A stretch of DNA of 64,000 nt from Thermomucor indicae-seudaticae (taxonomy: Eukaryota; Mucoromycota; Mucoromycetes; Mucorales; Lichtheimiaceae): assembly GCA_000787465.1 (NCBI GenBank), contig JSYX01000069.1:23507-87506 (forward strand), given 5' to 3'. Below, piece after piece: positions 59,232 to 64,000 of the stretch. Position 1 is the stretch's first letter; each line of letters begins with the position of its first letter. The notes below the pieces were generated by a model, which was not told where the DNA came from, did no database searches, and was given only the letters and a program-made list of their open reading frames with translations. The translations under genes were made by a program, and so were the position numbers.

Positions 59232-61256
59232 CTTTCGAAGCCGCCAGACACCGATTATCGTACCAGATGAAGACTACCTTATAGAAGAGATTTATTACAT
59301 ATGGTTCAAGTCTGACTCAGCCACACCTTATTACCATGGCATTCCGCATCCATACATTAGTTCATCCATGCAATGATAATGTTCGTTTTAACGAAATAAT
59401 AGTAGAGAGTACAATCATATGTTCTGTATCTTTTTTTCGCCGTCGTGGAAAGAATATATCTGAGACTCATATCCGTTTCCGGCGTCAAAGTTCGCGTTGG
59501 GCGTTGGACAGTTATCACAGTCGAATGATGTATGAGAACGTCTGGGTTACCAACGGTTTCAAACCTGTGACAAAAGTCCTGGCTGAGATTTGCTGTTTGT
59601 GCCCTTGCGTAACATCGTCTGTGCCATGATGCCTCGGTTCAATTTATTTTTGCATGCATTGACGGAGCAGACTATTCGAAAGTGCATTTAGCTTGTATGT
59701 ATGTCATATATCGCCTGATAGCAGCTTGTCTGGGTATGGAAGGTTTGTCATGTAACTTGAGGCTGTAAAGAAATAAGCGCACGGACGTCGTACAAGAAGA
59801 TGTCAGCATGAAACCGGGTTTCCGTTCCCTTTGCACTTCTGGAAATGTGGTAAGTACCATGGAAAGTCTATGGGTCTGCCTCCTAGATCACTGAGCGCGG
59901 TTCACTTGCACAAGATAAAGATCATAAGTATTCTATATTATGCCTCCTCTTGACGTGTCGTCAGTGCTCGTTCTTTTAAAGCGGCAATTTGTATCGCAAG
60001 AGTAAGGAAGAGCGACCGTGCGTGTTTTACTGAGTTGGCTGGACGTGGGCCAACGTTCCTTCATCAAATGTTTTCTTGCATTGTTGTGGGACCTATGTAG
60101 AGTTCTGCCGGTTCTAGACGTTTCTGGACATGCAGTCTGGTACAATACAAGGATAGATGCACATTCGACGCTGGTAACACCATCTTCAGTTTGAGAATAT
60201 CCTCATGCTGTTGCTTTTGGTGAATTGCTTTTGGTAACGAAAGAGCAACTGACGCTGCCCTGACTGCAAGTTTGCCGCTCAATGATGCATCAATGGGACG
60301 CAGTTCGGGAAAACATATTCTCTCATAAGCTCTTACCGACACCGAAAAACGATTTAATATATATTTCTCTAGCTACATTTTTTCGATTTGACAGGTCATT
60401 CCGCTACTAGGTGCTCTTAATACGGGACCTCGTCAGCACTGATGATTCTGTATCTATCTGGTTGATCGCACCTAGTATTTGCACGGATATGGTGTAATGA
60501 GCATTCAGCAAACAAAGAGCACCTCGTTTTCTAAGAACAGCTAAGTCAAAAGAAAGGACGCAATAATGTGCGCTAACTGTTTACTTTGTTGCGGATCCTG
60601 CCCTATCATGGAAAGTATTATAGATTAACCAAGAATCATCATATAGCCCGAGCTTCGTTAAGACTGTTGGAGAATGGTTTAATAACAAAACGGACATCGG
60701 CGCAATAACTTGGCCAATACATGTTCTCGCCCATTGTTATTGAATAGGACACTCCTGAGCGTTTGACTCAAGGAAAGAATGACATTTGACGTCGCTGAAC
60801 ATATCTCCCGATTAACATTTGATATGTCTGGGATGTATGATTTGGGGCTGGGGCAGTTGTTGGAAAACGCGTGACGAAGAATGCTTGACCCAACTGTTCA
60901 TCTGCTTATGGTAAATGTTTATCTTTCTCTCCTTAGCGCTCTAAACACGCAGGAGAGTCATACCGAAAGAAAGCTAGTACTTGTTGACAATGTAACGTAC
61001 TGGGATTAGTCTGGGAAGCAAAAGAGAGCTTTGTCGGTGTCCCAATGTGGTTACCGCATGGGACGCCACATGGAACAGGGGGCTGCTAAGTGTGGAAAGA
61101 ACGGGACTTACATTGCTTGCGAAAGTGGAGTAATCGGCTCCGTATTGACAAAAAGGCAAACGAAAAAGCGGTTCTTCATACCGGACGGTGACGACTGGAT
61201 CAAGGAAACAGGCCAGCGGTACTTACTTTTTTTAGTGAATCAGAGGAGCGATCAGC

Positions 61257-61267
61257 AATATAAATAG
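61257..61267 (+). promoter_or_regulatory. TATA box (AATATAAATAG) without an assigned gene
   Basis: A strong TATA match about 78 bp before an ATG at 61335, with a (TC)n tract between. The 61335 frame is hydrophobic (MCSLRYMLAWHLLCVTAV) but stops after 19 codons unless spliced. Confidence 0.4.
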
Positions 61268-61297
61268 CTGAGGAATTGTTCTCGTCCTTTTTCCAAT

Positions 61298-61320
61298 TCT
61301 TCTCTCTCTCTCTCTCTCTT
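61298..61320 (+). repeat. (TC)n pyrimidine tract
   Basis: About ten TC units lie between the TATA box and the ATG at 61335. Such pyrimidine tracts often stand near fungal transcription start sites. Confidence 0.7.
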
Positions 61321-64000
61321 ACCCTTTCGCAAAAATGTGTTCGTTGCGCTACATGCTGGCCTGGCATTTACTTTGCGTCACTGCCGTCAAATGACTGGGC
61401 CGTCCTGGATCCCCCCATCGCTGGCCGACAGGTATACATACACGTCCGGCTGCAAGAACGAAGCGTTTCCTTTGTCTCGGGGCTCATCCACCCCAGCAAG
61501 GAATAGAGGTGGGGACGAGATACCTTGCTCGGGTATCTTGTCCGTCGTCCCTGCCGACCGTACTTGGTAACCGCCATTTTGTAAGCGCGTCGGCGCGCTC
61601 ATTTGTCGTCTTTCACAATTAGCCGCCGGCGCCCCGCTACCGTAAGTCTACTTAGAACCATATAAGTTCATTGCGTACTTAATTCTGGGTCTAGGTCTGG
61701 TCCTTCTCTCAAGGATGCGCGGGAAAAATACATGTTCCTTCGCTCTGTTAACCTCACGCCTGGTGATTAGGGAGAAAAAATCCTGCCTTCCTTCATACAC
61801 GAGGTCGGGGATTCTTGCGAAAAGGACATTTCATATGCCCTTGCCCTGCCATGTTCTGTCGTATTGTACTCTGTCCAACCACTAAATAATAACCTTGCTC
61901 TTTTGTGTGTTGTCTAACAAAGATTTGCATGCTGTTAATCATACTTGAAACATGTATGCACGTGCAGTTGGAACCCAGTTTCTTGGATTATGGGGTTAAT
62001 CTGTAAGTCGGCAATCGCGTGGCGGCGCTTCGATTCAAGTATCGGAGCATTCCGCTGAAGGGGCCGAGAACACCGTTTTGTCGGAACACAAGTCTGTCTG
62101 TCTTTTTCAGAGTGATATTCCCGAATTTCTCAGGTCGCAGTTGTTTCCATAATTTTCTAAACCGTTTGACGCGTAGCCTTAAGCAACGCAAGATTCAAGG
62201 CCAAAAGGTAAATTCCCAGTATCCTGGAAGCATGACAATCGACAGCGTCAGATTTGGATCCAACGTTGAGATACAAAGAAAGCTTGATTTGCTTGTCCTA
62301 CAATGTATCACAGACGAGACGTTGATTATGAACAGGCTATTTTTTAGTTTCATTTTTGACAGATGTCGATATCAGATAGTCATCGCCTAAACATCAAGTT
62401 GGCGCCTTTGTGAGATAGCAAATAGTGATCAAGGTCTAGTCATAAGTATGCCTAGAACTGCGACATCGGACGAACACAACGGTGTTTTCTTTAAAGAACA
62501 GTTCTGGCGCAGCTCACTATGAGCGAATGAAAAACTTTCGCGACAGCCTATGTCGTCACTGTTGATCTGTGTCTAGGGTATCATCTTTAAGCTCTCTCGA
62601 CAACGTGCGGCGCTTGTTTCCTATACAAAGCAAGGACGCCTATTTGGATTGGTCCTTTGGCTATCCCGTTCGCTTGTGGTCTTTGCCGCCTAATTTATCG
62701 CAAGGAGTGGGCGAGAAACTGAGATCACTCGGGAAATCACGATCAAACGCTTTACAGATTCCTGTTCTGCAACAAAAGTTTTTTCCGACTGTGAAACTGC
62801 TTGGGAACGCTCTTTAAGAGCTTTGTAAACTTAGAACTACTTTAACACAATGGCAAAGATCGTCATTCCCATCGAGAAAGCAGCCCCTATTCTGATATGC
62901 TACAAACACATATGCAGACGTTATATGGAAAGAACTTGTCATTAAATGCAGACATGCTATTTCAGTGATTGTACCCTTTCGTGTCACCTCAAATCTGATT
63001 TGTGATTCACCTTAATACAGAAGATGTCATGTATGATAGAGGAACTCAGGGTTGTGTAAGGAAGAAGACGCTGTGCAGGAACACCCGAGGCGGGTGAGGC
63101 TAACACGCACCGAAATTCTGTGGAAGACAACTCATGCACATCTCTTCCAAGAAAGACCGATCGGTAGGCAGTAGACAGCCTACCGGCGTTAATCGGATAT
63201 CTCTAACATCAATGTCAGCTATGAAGATCAGCACGTTGTCATCTTAGTTGCAAGTCCCGCCCTTAATGCCCAGGTAAACAAACTACTATCATCATCCCTG
63301 AGAGCGTCCTTTAGTAACCAAAATTGTGTATAATACAAAGCTCCTTATTTCTATAGTATCTGCATACGTTCATTGGTGCAGCGGAACGAGAAGTCGCTTA
63401 TATATCAAATCAAAAAATGAAGATCGTTATATAGATAACACGACTCGACAATCCATATCCAAGCCTTCCTATAAAAGCGCTGTACCCAATGGCTAAACAT
63501 AAACACATTAGTACAGATGAAGGCAGTATTACCTGTTAAGCTCGTATATGCCAAATACTCCTCCAGGACGCGGAATCTGTTTTGGCGTCAAAGAACGAAG
63601 TTCAGTGATCTCCGTATTCCGTACATGCAACGCCATGGAAATCGGAACCATGCCGTACGAGTAAAAGCTCTTTGTGAGCATACTAGACTTCGTACGTTCT
63701 GTGGTAACTCAGGGCAGGCTATGGAGGAATTATAAGAATGGGGACGAAATTGTGTGGCTTACTCGACGATGCTCCATGAACTCACGGTGCTGGTTGAATG
63801 ACAGACTAAGGCCTTCCCCTTGCGTTCTAATTTATCAAGTAGATGATAATGCGGGCAAGCGAAAGTAACAGTTTGACCATATTACGCCTCGCACAATCAC
63901 TCCCACGAAGACCGCTGTTTTATGAATATAACGACTTCGTATGTAGATATCCGTGTTTTGAGAGGGCTGACATGAATGAAAAATACTGGTTTTTGAATAA

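Larger units (their letters stand above)
59232..64000. other. Gene-poor terminal stretch, 4.8 kb
   Basis: I find no gene I can support here. Frames of 60-123 codons appear on both strands (for example 62019-62390), but none shows a domain, signal sequence or recognisable repeat. A plausible promoter (TATA box plus pyrimidine tract) lies at 61257-61320. The window ends before anything downstream can be judged. Confidence 0.4.

Noticed and set aside
1..64000. CRISPR arrays, bacterial operons, insertion sequences
   Set aside because: No regularly spaced repeats or transposase motifs were seen; gene structure is eukaryotic throughout.

Overview
The window is eukaryotic nuclear DNA from a fungus, most likely an early-diverging (zygomycete or Mucoromycota-type) lineage. 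This placement is an inference. Genes are closely packed on both strands and cut by many short introns, mostly about 45-110 nt with GT...AG ends, so open frames rarely equal whole genes. Fungal families are plain: Csf1, Pet127, Yap/Pap1-type bZIP factors, an AreA-class GATA factor, and a GH18 chitinase with a CBM19-like tail. A Rab32/38-type GTPase, which budding yeast lacks, argues against a yeast-like relative. I see no rRNA, tRNA, CRISPR array, transposon or phage gene.

Layout. 0.4-11.8 kb (+): one very large CSF1/BLTP1 bridge-like lipid-transfer gene. 11.9-14.1 kb (+): PET127, for mitochondrial RNA processing, convergent with a MYND zinc-finger gene (-). 15.0-17.6 kb (+): a doubtful small gene, then a mitotic B-type cyclin. 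18.3-23.3 kb (-): a V-ATPase proteolipid (c'-like), a SEC1 exocytic SM protein and a small mitochondrial membrane protein. 23.8-28.8 kb: two paralogous Yap-like bZIP factors arranged head to head around a small GPI-anchored cysteine-rich surface protein. 29.0-34.3 kb (-): a mitochondrial hot-dog-type acyl-thioester hydratase, a G-protein alpha subunit and an MFS sugar transporter.

34.3-37.4 kb is gene-poor. It holds a His-rich small ORF and a decayed gene with in-frame stops and a frameshift. 37.4-39.4 kb (+): the secreted GH18 chitinase. 40.7-44.7 kb (-): the GATA factor and a TPR/F-box/LRR gene interrupted by three in-frame stop codons. 45.5-47.6 kb (+): a small unknown gene and a XanA-like Fe(II)/2-oxoglutarate xanthine dioxygenase. 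49.2-51.7 kb (-): a secreted GH20 beta-N-acetylhexosaminidase. 52.9-59.2 kb (+): three tandem genes, a probable CANIN-domain (Nse6/SLF2-like) protein, the Rab32-like GTPase and a DEAH-box RNA helicase. 59.2-64 kb: about 4.8 kb with no gene I can support.

Functional links. The chitinase and the hexosaminidase could act in sequence on chitin during wall remodelling or chitin scavenging. Csf1, Sec1, the V-ATPase subunit and Rab32 all serve membrane traffic or lipid handling. Xanthine dioxygenase starts purine-nitrogen use, which an AreA-type GATA factor commonly controls in other fungi, but I did not establish that regulation here. The main oddities are two decayed genes whose six stop codons all fit C-to-T changes, three GC-AG introns (one splitting a helicase P-loop), a Rab gene whose first exon appears to be only ATG, and a repeated TATA-box spacing of about 55-80 bp before start codons.
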